From the NCBI RefSeq assembly GCF_018263855.1, contig NZ_CP073318.1, positions 5,580,001-5,644,000 on the forward strand: a stretch of 64,000 nucleotides of DNA, read 5' to 3'. Source of the DNA: Kutzneria sp. CA-103260. GTDB lineage: Bacteria > Actinomycetota > Actinomycetes > Mycobacteriales > Pseudonocardiaceae. Below are positions 11,088 to 19,567 of the stretch, one piece after another. Made by a program: the position numbers and the translations under genes. Each line of letters starts with the position of its first letter. The first letter of the stretch is position 1. Under the pieces are notes generated by a model, which searched no databases, was not told the origin of the DNA, and saw nothing but the letters and a program-made list of their open reading frames with translations.

Positions 11088-11226
11088 GCGCACAGTCCAC
11101 TCCAGTCGATTTCGCTGAGTCATGCTCACGCAAGGAAGCCCATGCCGTCTCGACACGCTAGGGCCGCGCACACTCCGCTCGCACCACGCGGACGCGTAGT
11201 CGCCCGACGAGGTCCAGCAACCCCAC

Positions 11227-11260
11227 TTGACCTATGCAACATAGCTATCTAACATAGCTA
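11227..11260 (+). promoter_or_regulatory. Promoter TTGACC-N17-TAACAT with MarR-type operator
   Basis: A -35 TTGACC (11227-11232) and a -10 TAACAT (11250-11255) are spaced 17 bases, pointing to the MFS gene. TAGCTA-N7-TAGCTA at 11242-11260 overlaps the -10 completely. The box matches the one in front of the MarR gene at 4085-4103. Confidence 0.7.
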
Positions 11261-11294
11261 CTTGTAAGGTTGACCGGCCGGAGGGGTGATCCTG

Positions 11295-13043
11295 ATGTCC
11301 GCACGGCTGGACAGCGACGGTGGCGTCCCCACCCCGCCAGCCGAGACCCGGTCCACCGTCCGCGATCGGTACCAGTGGGTGGCTCTGGCCAACACCACCG
11401 CGGCCGTGTTCATGTCCGCCCTGGACTCCTCGATCGTGCTGATCGCACTACCGGCGATCTTCCAAGGCATCCACCTGAGCCCGCTGACCGCGGGCAGCAT
11501 CGGCTATCTACTGTGGATGATCATGGGTTACCGACTGGTCCAGTCGGTCTTCGTGCTCACCCTGGGCCGGCTGGGAGACATGTTCGGCCGCGTCCGCATC
11601 TACAACGCGGGCTTCGCGGTGTTCACACTGGCCTCCATCCTGTTGTCGTTCGACCCGTTCACCGGCGGCCACGGGGCACTGTGGCTGATCGGCTGGCGCC
11701 TGGTTCAGGCCCTGGGCGGTTCGATGCTCAGCGCCAACTCCACCGCGATCCTCACCGACGCGTTCCCCGCCGACCGGCGCGGCTTCGCACTGGGCATCAA
11801 CCAGGTCGCCGCCATGGCTGGCAGTTTTGTCGGCCTGGCCGCCGGCGGCCTGCTGGTGCTCTGGGACTGGCGAGCGGTGTTCTGGGTGAACGTCCCAGTC
11901 GGCATTTTCGGCACCTGGTGGGCCTACCGCCGACTCCGTGACACCGGCGAACGACACCCCGGCCGGATCGACTGGTGGGGCAACCTGACCTTCGCTCTCG
12001 GCCTGAGCGCGGTGCTGCTCGCGATCACCTCGGGCATCCAGCCCTACGGCGGCCACACCATGGGATGGACCAGCCCGACCGTGCTCACCGAACTGATCGG
12101 CGGCCTGGTCCTGCTCGTCATCTTCGTGTTCATCGAACGCCGAGCCGCCGATCCGATGTTCCAACTCCACCTGTTCCATAACCGCGTCTTCACCGCGGGC
12201 AACGCGGCCGGCTTCCTGACGCGGTTGGCACAGGGCGGACTGCAGTTCATGCTCATCATCTGGCTGCAGGGCATCTGGCTGCCGCTGCACGGCTACGACT
12301 ACGCCGACACACCGCTGTGGGCGGGCATCTTCCTGTTGCCCATGACCATCGGCTTCCTCATTTCCGGGCCGGTGTCGGGCTGGCTGTCCGACCGGCTGGG
12401 CGCCCGCGCCTTCGCCACCGGCGGCATGGCCCTGTTCGCGGCGAGTTTCGTCGGACTGATGCTGCTACCGGTCGACTTCCCCTACTGGCTCTTCGCATTG
12501 CTGATCGCGGCCAACGGCATCGGTGTGGGCATGTTCTCGTCGCCGAACTCCTCATCCGTCATGAGCAGTGTGCCCGCCCGCGCCCGCGGTGTGGCTTCCG
12601 GTATGCGCTCGACCTTCCAGAACTCCGGCACCGCGGTGTCCATCAGTGTGTATTTCTCACTGATGGTCGTCGGGCTCGCCAGCGCCCTGCCCCACACGCT
12701 GACCGCCGGCCTGCGCCAGCAGGGCGTCCCGATCGCGACCGCCGAACAGATCGGCGCGCTGCCACCGGTGTCCACCCTGTTCGCCGCGATCCTGGGCCTG
12801 AACCCGATCCAGTACCTGCTCGCGCCCAGCGGCGTGCTGTCCACGCTGCCCGCAGCCAGCCGACAGACGCTCACCGGCCACACGTTCTTCCCCGATCTGA
12901 TCACCAAGCCGTTCCATCAGGGCCTGATCGTGGTGTTCGCCACGTCCACGGCGCTCGCGGTGCTCGCCGCGATCGCCTCGTTCCACAGCGGCGCCCGCGA
13001 CGCCGTTCAGGACAACCAATCAAGGAGCACAACATGGCACTGA
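11295..13043 (+). CDS. DHA2-family (EmrB/QacA) MFS drug-type exporter
   Basis: About 582 residues with many hydrophobic segments, fitting the 14-helix DHA2 proton antiporters. It has the early motif SALDSSIVLIALPAI (helix 1), the loop 2-3 motif LGRLGDMFGRVRIYNAG, and GGSMLSANSTAILTDAFP. The ATG at 11295 is preferred over GTG 11286 because GGAGGGG lies 8 bases before it. It is the first gene of an operon with the isochorismatase-like and cupin genes; the next start lies 10 bases inside its end. It likely exports a toxic, possibly aromatic, compound, with expression limited by the MarR-type box. Confidence 0.9.
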   Translation: MSARLDSDGGVPTPPAETRSTVRDRYQWVALANTTAAVFMSALDSSIVLIALPAIFQGIHLSPLTAGSIGYLLWMIMGYRLVQSVFVLTLGRLGDMFGRVRIYNAGFAVFTLASILLSFDPFTGGHGALWLIGWRLVQALGGSMLSANSTAILTDAFPADRRGFALGINQVAAMAGSFVGLAAGGLLVLWDWRAVFWVNVPVGIFGTWWAYRRLRDTGERHPGRIDWWGNLTFALGLSAVLLAITSGIQPYGGHTMGWTSPTVLTELIGGLVLLVIFVFIERRAADPMFQLHLFHNRVFTAGNAAGFLTRLAQGGLQFMLIIWLQGIWLPLHGYDYADTPLWAGIFLLPMTIGFLISGPVSGWLSDRLGARAFATGGMALFAASFVGLMLLPVDFPYWLFALLIAANGIGVGMFSSPNSSSVMSSVPARARGVASGMRSTFQNSGTAVSISVYFSLMVVGLASALPHTLTAGLRQQGVPIATAEQIGALPPVSTLFAAILGLNPIQYLLAPSGVLSTLPAASRQTLTGHTFFPDLITKPFHQGLIVVFATSTALAVLAAIASFHSGARDAVQDNQSRSTTWH

Positions 13044-13609
13044 CCACAATGGACGCCGTACCAGCGCTGATCGTGATCGACCTGCAGCAGGGAATCCTCG
13101 CCGCCCCGACCGCGCATCCGGCCAAGAACATCGTCCACAATGCGGCGGAGTTGGCCGCGGCGTTCCGCGGTCACGGCCTACCGGTCGTCCTGGTCACCGT
13201 CACCGGTGGCGCGCGTGGCCGCACCGATGCCAACCCCAACCACGCCCGGCCGGCGAACTTCAGCCTGCCGCCGAACTGGGCCGATCCGGCTCCCGGCCTC
13301 GATCCGCAGCCGACCGACCACCGGGTGGCCAAGCAGCGGTGGGGTGCCTTCCATGACACCGACCTGCACACCTACCTGAGCGAATGTCAGGTTACCCAGG
13401 TCGTCCTGGCCGGCATCGCGACCAGTGGCGGTGTGGAGTCCACCGCCCGCGCCGCCCACGAACACGGCTATCACGTCGTGCTGGCCACCGATGCGATGAC
13501 CGACAGCGACGCCGAAGCACACAACAACAGCGTGGATCGCGTTTTCCCTCGCCTGGGCGAGACCACCACAACCGGCGAGATCATCGCGATGCTGGACAAG
13601 ACCCGCTGA
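13034..13609 (+). CDS. Isochorismatase-family hydrolase lacking the usual Cys
   Basis: 191 residues with the isochorismatase fold: catalytic Asp in ALIVIDLQQGIL, Lys in VAKQRWGAF, and the nucleophile loop LAGIATSGGVESTARAA. The position usually held by the catalytic Cys (as in ...CVESTAR) is Gly, as in true isochorismatases of the EntB/PhzD type and some uncharacterised relatives. A Cys-dependent amidase mechanism is therefore unlikely. AAGGAG lies 6 bases before the ATG, and the start is inside the MFS gene's end. The substrate is unknown; the neighbours suggest an aromatic or 2-oxoacid-related compound. Confidence 0.86.
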   Translation: MALTTMDAVPALIVIDLQQGILAAPTAHPAKNIVHNAAELAAAFRGHGLPVVLVTVTGGARGRTDANPNHARPANFSLPPNWADPAPGLDPQPTDHRVAKQRWGAFHDTDLHTYLSECQVTQVVLAGIATSGGVESTARAAHEHGYHVVLATDAMTDSDAEAHNNSVDRVFPRLGETTTTGEIIAMLDKTR

Positions 13610-13768
13610 CCGCTCCGAACCTGACTGTCCGCGCGGACGTGGTCGCCGCCGAAGTGCCAGTTCGCGCCGACGACGACCGAGAACAGCGATCGGGTTCCCC
13701 TACCGGCAACACCGGCCAGGCGGGCCGGTGGCCAAGAGTCCACACCTGCCGACGAGAAAGGTCCATCG

Positions 13769-14659
13769 ATGGATATAGTCGTCATCGGGGAAGCTCCCGT
13801 GAATGAACGCCCCAAAGATGAACGCCCCGCAGCCCGCCCAGCCTCCGACACTCAGCACAAGTCGCTGCTGGGCGATATCGGTCCGGACGACCTGCGTTTC
13901 CGGTTCGTCCGCACTCAGGAGAGTGCCGACGGCGGGCGGGCTGCGCGATACCCACGGCATCACCATGGTTTCCAGCAGATTCGCTGGACCGAGTTCGGCG
14001 CGGTCAACTTCGCCCCCGGACATGACATCGCCGCCGGCGATCTCGCATATTTCCCGAAGGGCGCCTACTACGGGCCACAAGTCAAGGAGAACGGCGCTCA
14101 GTTACTCCTTCAGTACGGCTTCGGCGACGACTACCCGGTCGGCGGGAAGGACTGGGCTCGCAAGTATCGAGAAGCCACCGAGCGACTCCGACTCAAGGGC
14201 GAGTTCAAGGACGGCCAGTACATCGACATCGACCCGGAAACCGGCGAACGTCGAGTGCGTGACGGCGTCGAGGCACTCCATGACGAGCACGCGGGCAGGA
14301 AACTCGTCATCCCGCCGGAGGGTTACCACGCGCCGGTCATGATGCACACCAGCAACTTCGCGTACTACCCGGTCGAGCCAGGCGTCGAGCTCAAGAATCT
14401 CGGCAGCTTCTTCGACTACGCCGGCCCGAATGCCGACACCCGCATCTCGGTGGTGCGCCTCTCAGGTGACGGCGCGTTCGCCTTGACCGGCGAGCGGGCT
14501 CAGGTCGCATGGTCTGTCGGCACAGGCCTGCGGATCGCGTCACGCACGTATCCAGAGCTGACATGCCTCTACAGCCCTCGCGAGGAAACTGTCGCACTGG
14601 GATGCGGCGGCGACGAACCCGTAGAAGTCTTCGTCGTGAACCTTCCTCGGCTCGACTGA
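13769..14659 (+). CDS. Cupin-fold protein of unknown function
   Basis: 296 residues starting MDIVVIGEAPVNERPKDERP. The region RYPRHHHGFQQIRWTEFGA...GHDIAAGDLAYFPKGAYYGPQ resembles a cupin barrel with a His-rich metal-binding motif. A second cupin-like half (FAYYPVEPGVELKNLGSFFD) lies in the C-terminal part, so a bicupin is likely. No signal peptide is seen. It follows the isochorismatase-like gene after 159 bases on the same strand and probably belongs to the same unit. The reaction is unknown; dioxygenase or isomerase activities are common in the fold. Confidence 0.7.
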   Translation: MDIVVIGEAPVNERPKDERPAARPASDTQHKSLLGDIGPDDLRFRFVRTQESADGGRAARYPRHHHGFQQIRWTEFGAVNFAPGHDIAAGDLAYFPKGAYYGPQVKENGAQLLLQYGFGDDYPVGGKDWARKYREATERLRLKGEFKDGQYIDIDPETGERRVRDGVEALHDEHAGRKLVIPPEGYHAPVMMHTSNFAYYPVEPGVELKNLGSFFDYAGPNADTRISVVRLSGDGAFALTGERAQVAWSVGTGLRIASRTYPELTCLYSPREETVALGCGGDEPVEVFVVNLPRLD

Positions 14660-14691
14660 CAGACCGCGGAGGAGGTGCTCCCCCTCCACAC

Positions 14692-14823
14692 GTTCGGGGA
14701 GCAAGTGGGGAGCAGACAGGCGCGCCCAACCACCCAGAACTGCATTCAACGACTCGGAACGAAACCGCGCTGACCTGCGGAAGTTGCGTTTCCGCAGGTC
14801 AGCGCACTGTGGCGTCCTTGGTT
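14692..14823 (+). repeat. Dispersed repeat copy 2 with 16-bp hairpin
   Basis: Carries two GGGGAGCA boxes, the core TTCAACGACTCGGAACG (14745-14761) and a perfect 16-bp stem (14767-14782 with 14790-14805, 7-base loop). The conserved tail GGCGTCCTTGGTTC follows. Between it and 14884 are further degenerate AACGGC-type boxes. No gene is seen from 14660 to 14884. Confidence 0.78.
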
Positions 14824-14884
14824 CACACCTATGGGCTCTTCCAACCGACCTCAACGGCGTCGAACCACAGGTCAACGGCCGTGA

Positions 14885-15220
14885 ACGGCACCGTCGCGCA
14901 CTGCTGTCTCGGGTGCGCTCTTCGTACTTCTGGGAGCAGACGAGCCGGCTTGGGAAGGCTTGAGCCCCGAAGCGCTGCAAGCGGAACGGTCAACCGGTCC
15001 GTTCGTGTCCTTCCTCGCCGACGAGACGACCCTCACCAGTGCCGAGCATCCCGTCCTCGCCGTCTGGGTCTTCTCAGCCGACGACGGCCGCGATCACAGG
15101 CCGTTCCGGGTTGTGCCCACGGCGCTCTGGAGCGTGGAGAACAACATCAACCTGGCGAACATGGACTGGCCGGAGTTCACGAGTTCGGTGGGTGCAGACG
15201 GCGTCTTCCGTGGGTTCTGA
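14885..15220 (+). pseudogene. 5'-truncated DUF6924-like gene
   Basis: The frame reads ...ALFVLLGADEPAWEGLSPEAL and ends in FRVVPTALWSVENNINLANM...GADGVFRGF. That ending matches the C-terminal part of the DUF6924 family (proteins of roughly 140 residues). The frame meets a TGA at 14882-14884, and no ATG or GTG occurs before the family similarity is well under way. The only possible start is a TTG at 14960, inside the domain. The lost 5' end coincides with the dispersed repeat just upstream. Probably inactive. Confidence 0.65.
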
Positions 15221-15246
15221 CGCCCGGGACTACCCCACAAGGCAGA

Positions 15247-15281
15247 GGGCTACTCGATCACGTGGCGTGGTCGAGCAGCCC
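15247..15281 (+). terminator. Hairpin between convergent genes
   Basis: GGGCT/AGCCC and CTCGA/TCGAG stems with one mismatch between them lie between the DUF6924 remnant (plus) and the kinase-like gene (minus). Confidence 0.55.
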
Positions 15282-15356
15282 TGGTGCCGGCCTGGTGGTG
15301 TGCTCCGCGGAGGTTCGTGAGGGCCGTGGGAAGGCGAGTCCCTGTGCGTCGGGTTG

Positions 15357-16256
15357 TCAGGTGATGGAGAAGTGGGCTGCGGCGTGGGCGGGCGTGACCC
15401 CTTGACGGCGTCCGGGCACGTCGTGGACGGCGTTTGCGCCCTCGGAACGCAGTTGGTCAGTTCCGGCGTGCCGGGCCATGACCGCGGCGTAGGCGCGGAC
15501 GTCCGCGGCGGTGAGGTCAGTGCGGCCTCGCCCCGCGTGCTGCTGGAGAAGAACGGCGAGGTCCGGGGTGAAACGCAGCATGGTGACCGGGGCGTTGAAG
15601 CGCTTGGCGATGGCGATGAGGCGGCCGCGCGCCTGTGGGGTGACGTTCGTGGACTCGGCGACTGCGGTTTGTCCGGCGGCGAGCCGGGCAACGATCCTGC
15701 GGTCGCGTTCCTCGAAGATCCGAGCGTCCGCCGCATCGGGGTCCGCGTCGGTGGGTGAGGTGCCGAAGAGTTCCGCGCGGATCTCGTCGCTGGAGACCAC
15801 GGCGTCCTCGTCGATCTGCCCGCGCGCGATCAGTGCCCGCACGAAGCTGGTCTTGCCGGAAGCCGGTGGGCCGACGAGGACCACGAGTCCCACCGGCACG
15901 CGGGTCGGCCCGGAGCCGCCCGGCGCGTGCGGCTTGAGGTAGAGCTCGCCCGCGCAGTCCAGGGCCTCTTCCGCCGAGCCGGCCAGCAGGCCGCTGGGCA
16001 GGATGTTGTCCCGGTAGCTGTCGTTGCTGGCCTGGTAGAGGGCGAAGCCCCAGGTGTGCAGCACACCGGTGAAGCGCAGGCGACACAGCGGCAGGCTCTC
16101 CCCGCCGGGCAGTTCGGCTGCCATGTAAGCGAATCCGGCGCGGAAGCAGAGCGTGATGGCGTCCACCTGCGGCCACCGCTCGCGTGCATGCCGGTTCAGG
16201 CGTTGGCGCAGTTGGTGTTGCATCGATTCCGGGGGATTCGTCGGCACGCGTGCCAT
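15357..16256 (-). CDS. AAA-type P-loop kinase with N-terminal actinobacterial domain
   Basis: 299 residues in two parts. Residues 1 to about 110 form a domain of unknown function (AITLCFRAGFAYMAAELPGG ... SGLLAGSAEEALDCAGELYL), often found on its own in actinomycetes. From about residue 120 a polynucleotide-kinase-like P-loop domain follows: Walker A VLVGPPASGKTSFVRAL, DE in VVSSDEIRAELFG, and RDRRIVARLAAGQTAVAEST. The second half resembles T4 Pnk/zeta-like small kinases, so phosphorylation of a nucleotide, RNA end or small molecule is plausible. Partner and substrate are unknown. Confidence 0.78.
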   Translation of the reverse strand: MARVPTNPPESMQHQLRQRLNRHARERWPQVDAITLCFRAGFAYMAAELPGGESLPLCRLRFTGVLHTWGFALYQASNDSYRDNILPSGLLAGSAEEALDCAGELYLKPHAPGGSGPTRVPVGLVVLVGPPASGKTSFVRALIARGQIDEDAVVSSDEIRAELFGTSPTDADPDAADARIFEERDRRIVARLAAGQTAVAESTNVTPQARGRLIAIAKRFNAPVTMLRFTPDLAVLLQQHAGRGRTDLTAADVRAYAAVMARHAGTDQLRSEGANAVHDVPGRRQGVTPAHAAAHFSIT

Positions 16257-16344
16257 CGTGCCGGGTGCGGTATGGGCCTGCCATGATCGTTTTACGTGAA
16301 GGTGAGCCGTGGGCGGGGACGGCGGTCACGGTGGTGCTGGAGGT

Positions 16345-16535
16345 GCACGCCCGCCCGTAACCAGGCGTCCCTGGGGGGTGACCGGGAAGACACTGCGCCA
16401 GCAGCGACGCGGCAACAGCGACGACAACGCGGCCAACCAGAACCGGTCTACGGGTTCATAGCGAATCCGTCCCTTGCCCTGTCGACGCAGCACCACGTTC
16501 TCATGCCGCAGCTGGGGCCAAAGGCCACCGTAGGC
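16345..16535 (-). pseudogene. N-terminal fragment of an integrase-type transposase
   Basis: The minus strand encodes WPQLRHENVVLRRQGKGRIR followed by YEPVDRFWLAALSSLLPRRC and FPVTPQGRL. This is the characteristic N-terminal segment of the same transposase family as the pseudogene at 2934-3630 (ALRHELAVLRRQ...D R...LAALSRLLPRRRW...VTP). It then stops matching. No start codon context or partner exon is nearby. Confidence 0.6.
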
Positions 16536-16573
16536 ACGAGGCGCGGTTACCCGCCGTTGTGTCCGTGATTCGG

Positions 16574-16603
16574 TGGACACGTAGGTCCTTCGGTCGCTAG
16601 AGT
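16574..16603 (+). promoter_or_regulatory. Sigma70-like promoter TGGACA-N18-TAGAGT
   Basis: TGGACA at 16574-16579 and TAGAGT at 16598-16603 are spaced 18 bases. They would start transcription near 16610, upstream of a 20-codon ORF and the MFS gene at 16830. Confidence 0.5.
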
Positions 16604-16650
16604 CGAAGCTGCTGCGGAATACCGTCCGCCTGGGGAATTGAGGAGCACTG

Positions 16651-16713
16651 ATGTCTACAACGATGACCGGAGCTTCCATTCGCCCCTTGGTGACCGCAGT
16701 CGCAGGCTTGTAA
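16651..16713 (+). CDS. 20-codon ORF, possible leader peptide
   Basis: ATG with GAGGAGC 5 bases upstream encodes MSTTMTGASIRPLVTAVAGL and a TAA. It lies between a good promoter and the MFS gene, about 117 bases before that gene's GTG. It could be a regulatory leader, a truncated gene start, or chance. No family is recognised. Confidence 0.35.
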   Translation: MSTTMTGASIRPLVTAVAGL

Positions 16714-16829
16714 CGCCGCGCGTGTAGCAGCAAAGTCAGCACACATCCCGGTCGCCGGGGCGAGATGACACGTGTCACCGGCCCTAGGCGCTGTTTGGCG
16801 TCTCCGTTCGCCTTTCCGGGAGTTCTGCT

Positions 16830-18128
16830 GTGTCCGCTCGTCATTCTTCACTGCTCCGTGCACGTGCCCTGGTCGAACGCCTGATCGCCGCCCCGTTCGG
16901 CGGGAAATCCCAACGGTCGAGGTCAGCTCCGCCCGCTCCGAATTCCGCTGATCAGACTGTCACCCGGAACGTCCGCCTGCTGAGCTGGTTCAACTTCTTC
17001 GGCGACTTCCGCATGTACGGGCCGATTATGGTCATCTACTTCGCGCAAGTCACGGGCTCGTACACCGCTGCCGCCAGCCTCCTGGCGGTGAAGATGCTGT
17101 CTTCGGCAGCGTTCGAAGTCCCTACCGGGGTGCTCTCCGACCGCCTCGACCGACGCGGCACGATGATCGCCGGTGCCGTCGTCATGGTGGCCGCCCATCT
17201 CGGGTACGCCGGCGCTTCGGGCTACGGCCTCCTCCTGGCAGCTGTTGTGCTGGAGGGATTGGCGACCTCACTGTGGAGCGGCAACAACGAGTCTCTGCTC
17301 TACGACACGTTGCTCGAAGCCGGCCGGGAGGAGGAGTTCCCCCGGCACTCGGGCCGGGTGAACTCGATGTTCCAGATCGCGCTCGCACTGGCGGCAGCCA
17401 TAGGTGGCGTGGTCGCCGGCGCGTGGTCGCCGCGTGTGGTGGTCGTGCTGTCGGTCGTGCCGCAGGTGCTGTGCGTGCTCGTCGCCTTGCGGGTCCGGGA
17501 ACCGCGGGTGCACGGCCCGCTGGAATCGAACGTGCTGGTGCATCTCGGATCGGCCCTGCGCGGCATCCGCCGTAATCCGGTGCTCCGCCGAATGACTCTG
17601 GTGTCGGCGCTTCGTTACAGCAGCGAAAGCGCGGCCCAGTTGTCGCCTGTTTTCGTGGCAGGGCTGTGGCCGCTCTGGGCGCTGGGCCTGTGGCGCACCT
17701 TCGGCCATGGCATGTCATTCGTCGGCTTCCGCGTCAGTGGCTGGGTGATCGGCCGGGTGGGCGCGGCCCGCACTCTGCTGTTCGGTGAGCTGTTCGACAA
17801 CGTGGCGAACTTCGTGGCGCTGGTCAAGCCGACGGTATTTTCGCCCGTGCTGCTTGGGTCACCGGCCTACGGCATGTCGACAATCGCCCAGCAGACGTTG
17901 CTGCAGCGCGAGTTCACCGACCGGGAACGCGCGACGATGGGTTCGCTTGCGTCGCTGCTCGGCAGCGTGCTCTACGCGCTCGTCGCCCTGGGAGCCGGCC
18001 TGGTGGCAGACCGTTGGGGCATCGTTCCGGCGTTGCTCGCGATCCAGGCGGTGGCGCTGATCGCACTTCCGCTCGCCTGGTGGGTGCACGCGCACGCTTC
18101 TTCGCTCCCGCGGGCGCTGGGACGGTGA
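16830..18128 (+). CDS. MFS transporter (DHA1-like, 12 helices)
   Basis: 432 residues with an N-terminal ~45-residue polar extension, then about twelve membrane segments. The loop 2-3 MFS motif is visible as TGVLSDRLDRRGTMIAGAVV. Other segments include FNFFGDFRMYGPIMVIYFAQ and LLERLL-type helices typical of small actinobacterial MFS exporters. The substrate is unknown. Start GTG 16830 is weakly supported (GGGAG 13 bases upstream). Transcription probably begins about 220 bases earlier, giving a long leader that contains a 20-codon ORF. Confidence 0.85.
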   Translation: MSARHSSLLRARALVERLIAAPFGGKSQRSRSAPPAPNSADQTVTRNVRLLSWFNFFGDFRMYGPIMVIYFAQVTGSYTAAASLLAVKMLSSAAFEVPTGVLSDRLDRRGTMIAGAVVMVAAHLGYAGASGYGLLLAAVVLEGLATSLWSGNNESLLYDTLLEAGREEEFPRHSGRVNSMFQIALALAAAIGGVVAGAWSPRVVVVLSVVPQVLCVLVALRVREPRVHGPLESNVLVHLGSALRGIRRNPVLRRMTLVSALRYSSESAAQLSPVFVAGLWPLWALGLWRTFGHGMSFVGFRVSGWVIGRVGAARTLLFGELFDNVANFVALVKPTVFSPVLLGSPAYGMSTIAQQTLLQREFTDRERATMGSLASLLGSVLYALVALGAGLVADRWGIVPALLAIQAVALIALPLAWWVHAHASSLPRALGR

Positions 18129-18180
18129 CGGGATGAGCGCCTTCTCGGCCCCGGCCAGACCTGCGGTCGACGTCGCAGTG

Positions 18181-18290
18181 CACCCTGCGCGTGCCGAACG
18201 GCCCTGAACCGCACTCAACGACTCTGAACGTACCTGCGTTGGCCTGCGGAAATCATATTTCCGCAGGTCAACGACAGTGAACGGCACTGA
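18181..18290 (+). repeat. Dispersed repeat copy 3 with 17-bp hairpin
   Basis: Core CTCAACGACTCTGAACG at 18214-18230 is followed by a hairpin of 17 bp (18237-18253 with 18257-18273, one G-T pair, 3-base loop). Compared with copy 2, a C-G pair is replaced by T-A in the stem. The GGGGAGCA boxes are missing. The stretch 18129-18392 holds no gene. Confidence 0.72.
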
Positions 18291-18392
18291 GCGATCGCTG
18301 CTCGCGTTCATCGAAGGATCTTCGTCACCCGGCCGGCGTCGACGGTGCGCACCCGAACGGGTTCAGCCGGTGTGGAAGCGCTCACCGCGTGG

Positions 18393-19418
18393 CTACAGCT
18401 CGCGGCCGCTGGCGCGCTGCTGGCGGCCCTGCGGTCCGTACGGGTAGTCGCCGATGATCGGCTCGCTGGCGTCGTCCAGCACCGTCGTCTCCTCCACGGA
18501 CAGATGGAACTCCGCGGCGGCCAGGTTGTCGTCGAGCTGCTCGACCGTGCGGGCACCGAGGATCACCGACGTGACCGCTGGCCGGTCAGCCGTCCACGCC
18601 AGCGCCACCTGCGCCATCGACACCCCGCGCGACTCAGCGATCTCACGGACCGCGTCGATGACCTGCCAGGTCCGCTGCTGGGCGTTGCGTGGCGCGTACG
18701 CCTCCATGCCGCGCTCGGGGTTCTCGCCGAGACGGCTGGCGCCGGTCGGGACCTCGTCGCGACGGTACTTGCCGGTCAGCCAGCCGCCGGCCAGCGGCGA
18801 CCACGGCAGGATGCCGATGTTCTCGTTCTGGCAGACGCCGGTCAGCTCGAACTCGATCTCGCGGACCAGCAGGTTGTACTGCGGCTGCAGGGTGACGATC
18901 GGCGTCAGGCCGAGGAAACCGGTCAGCATCGCGGCCTTCTGCAGCTGCCAGCCGAGGAAGTTGCTCACGCCCGCGTACCGGATCTTGCCGGCCTTCACGG
19001 CGTCGTCGAAGAACCGCAGCGTCTCCTCGATCGGCGTCAACGCGTCCCAGGCGTGCGCCTGGTAGAGGTCGACGGTCTCGACCTGGAGCCGTCGGAGGCT
19101 GGCGTCCAGCGCGCGGGTCAGACTCGTTCGGCTCAGGCCCACGTCGTTGGGCCCGGCACCCATTGGGAAGCGGCCCTTGGTCGCGATCACCACCTGGTCC
19201 CGCACTCCGGGCCGCGTGGCCAGCCACCGGCCGATGATCTCCTCGGAGACGCCGCGGGAGTACACGTTGGCGGTGTCGATGAAGTTGCCGCCCTGCTCCA
19301 GGAACCGGTCCAGCTGCGCGTGCGACGCCTCCTCGCTGCTCTCGCTGCCGAAGGTCATCGTGCCCAGGCACAGCGACGACACGATCGTCCCGGTCCCGCC
19401 GAGCGTGCGGTATTCCAT
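18393..19418 (-). CDS. Aldo/keto reductase
   Basis: 341 residues of the AKR fold, NADPH-dependent. The catalytic tetrad is visible as Asp/Tyr in FIDTANVYSRG, Lys in VVIATKGRF and His in LYQAHAWD. The cofactor-binding C-terminal part includes SVILGARTVEQLDDNL. Start 19418 (MEYRTLGGTGTIVSSLCLGT) matches the family and has GGAGAGGAAA upstream; the longer in-frame start at 19457 is unlikely. It is a single gene between repeat copy 3 and a gene on the same strand. The substrate is not predictable. Confidence 0.93.
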   Translation of the reverse strand: MEYRTLGGTGTIVSSLCLGTMTFGSESSEEASHAQLDRFLEQGGNFIDTANVYSRGVSEEIIGRWLATRPGVRDQVVIATKGRFPMGAGPNDVGLSRTSLTRALDASLRRLQVETVDLYQAHAWDALTPIEETLRFFDDAVKAGKIRYAGVSNFLGWQLQKAAMLTGFLGLTPIVTLQPQYNLLVREIEFELTGVCQNENIGILPWSPLAGGWLTGKYRRDEVPTGASRLGENPERGMEAYAPRNAQQRTWQVIDAVREIAESRGVSMAQVALAWTADRPAVTSVILGARTVEQLDDNLAAAEFHLSVEETTVLDDASEPIIGDYPYGPQGRQQRASGREL

Positions 19419-19567
19419 GCCGTTTCCTCTCCACACCGGCCGTTCCGGCCACGACACCCACCCTCCTCCCGCCGTCTCGCCGCGTCCAACAACAGGTTCA
19501 GATCCCAGTGATCACGTCACCTTCTTAATCCGACCGAGCCGGCCATCGACCCGACGACCAGTACTCG

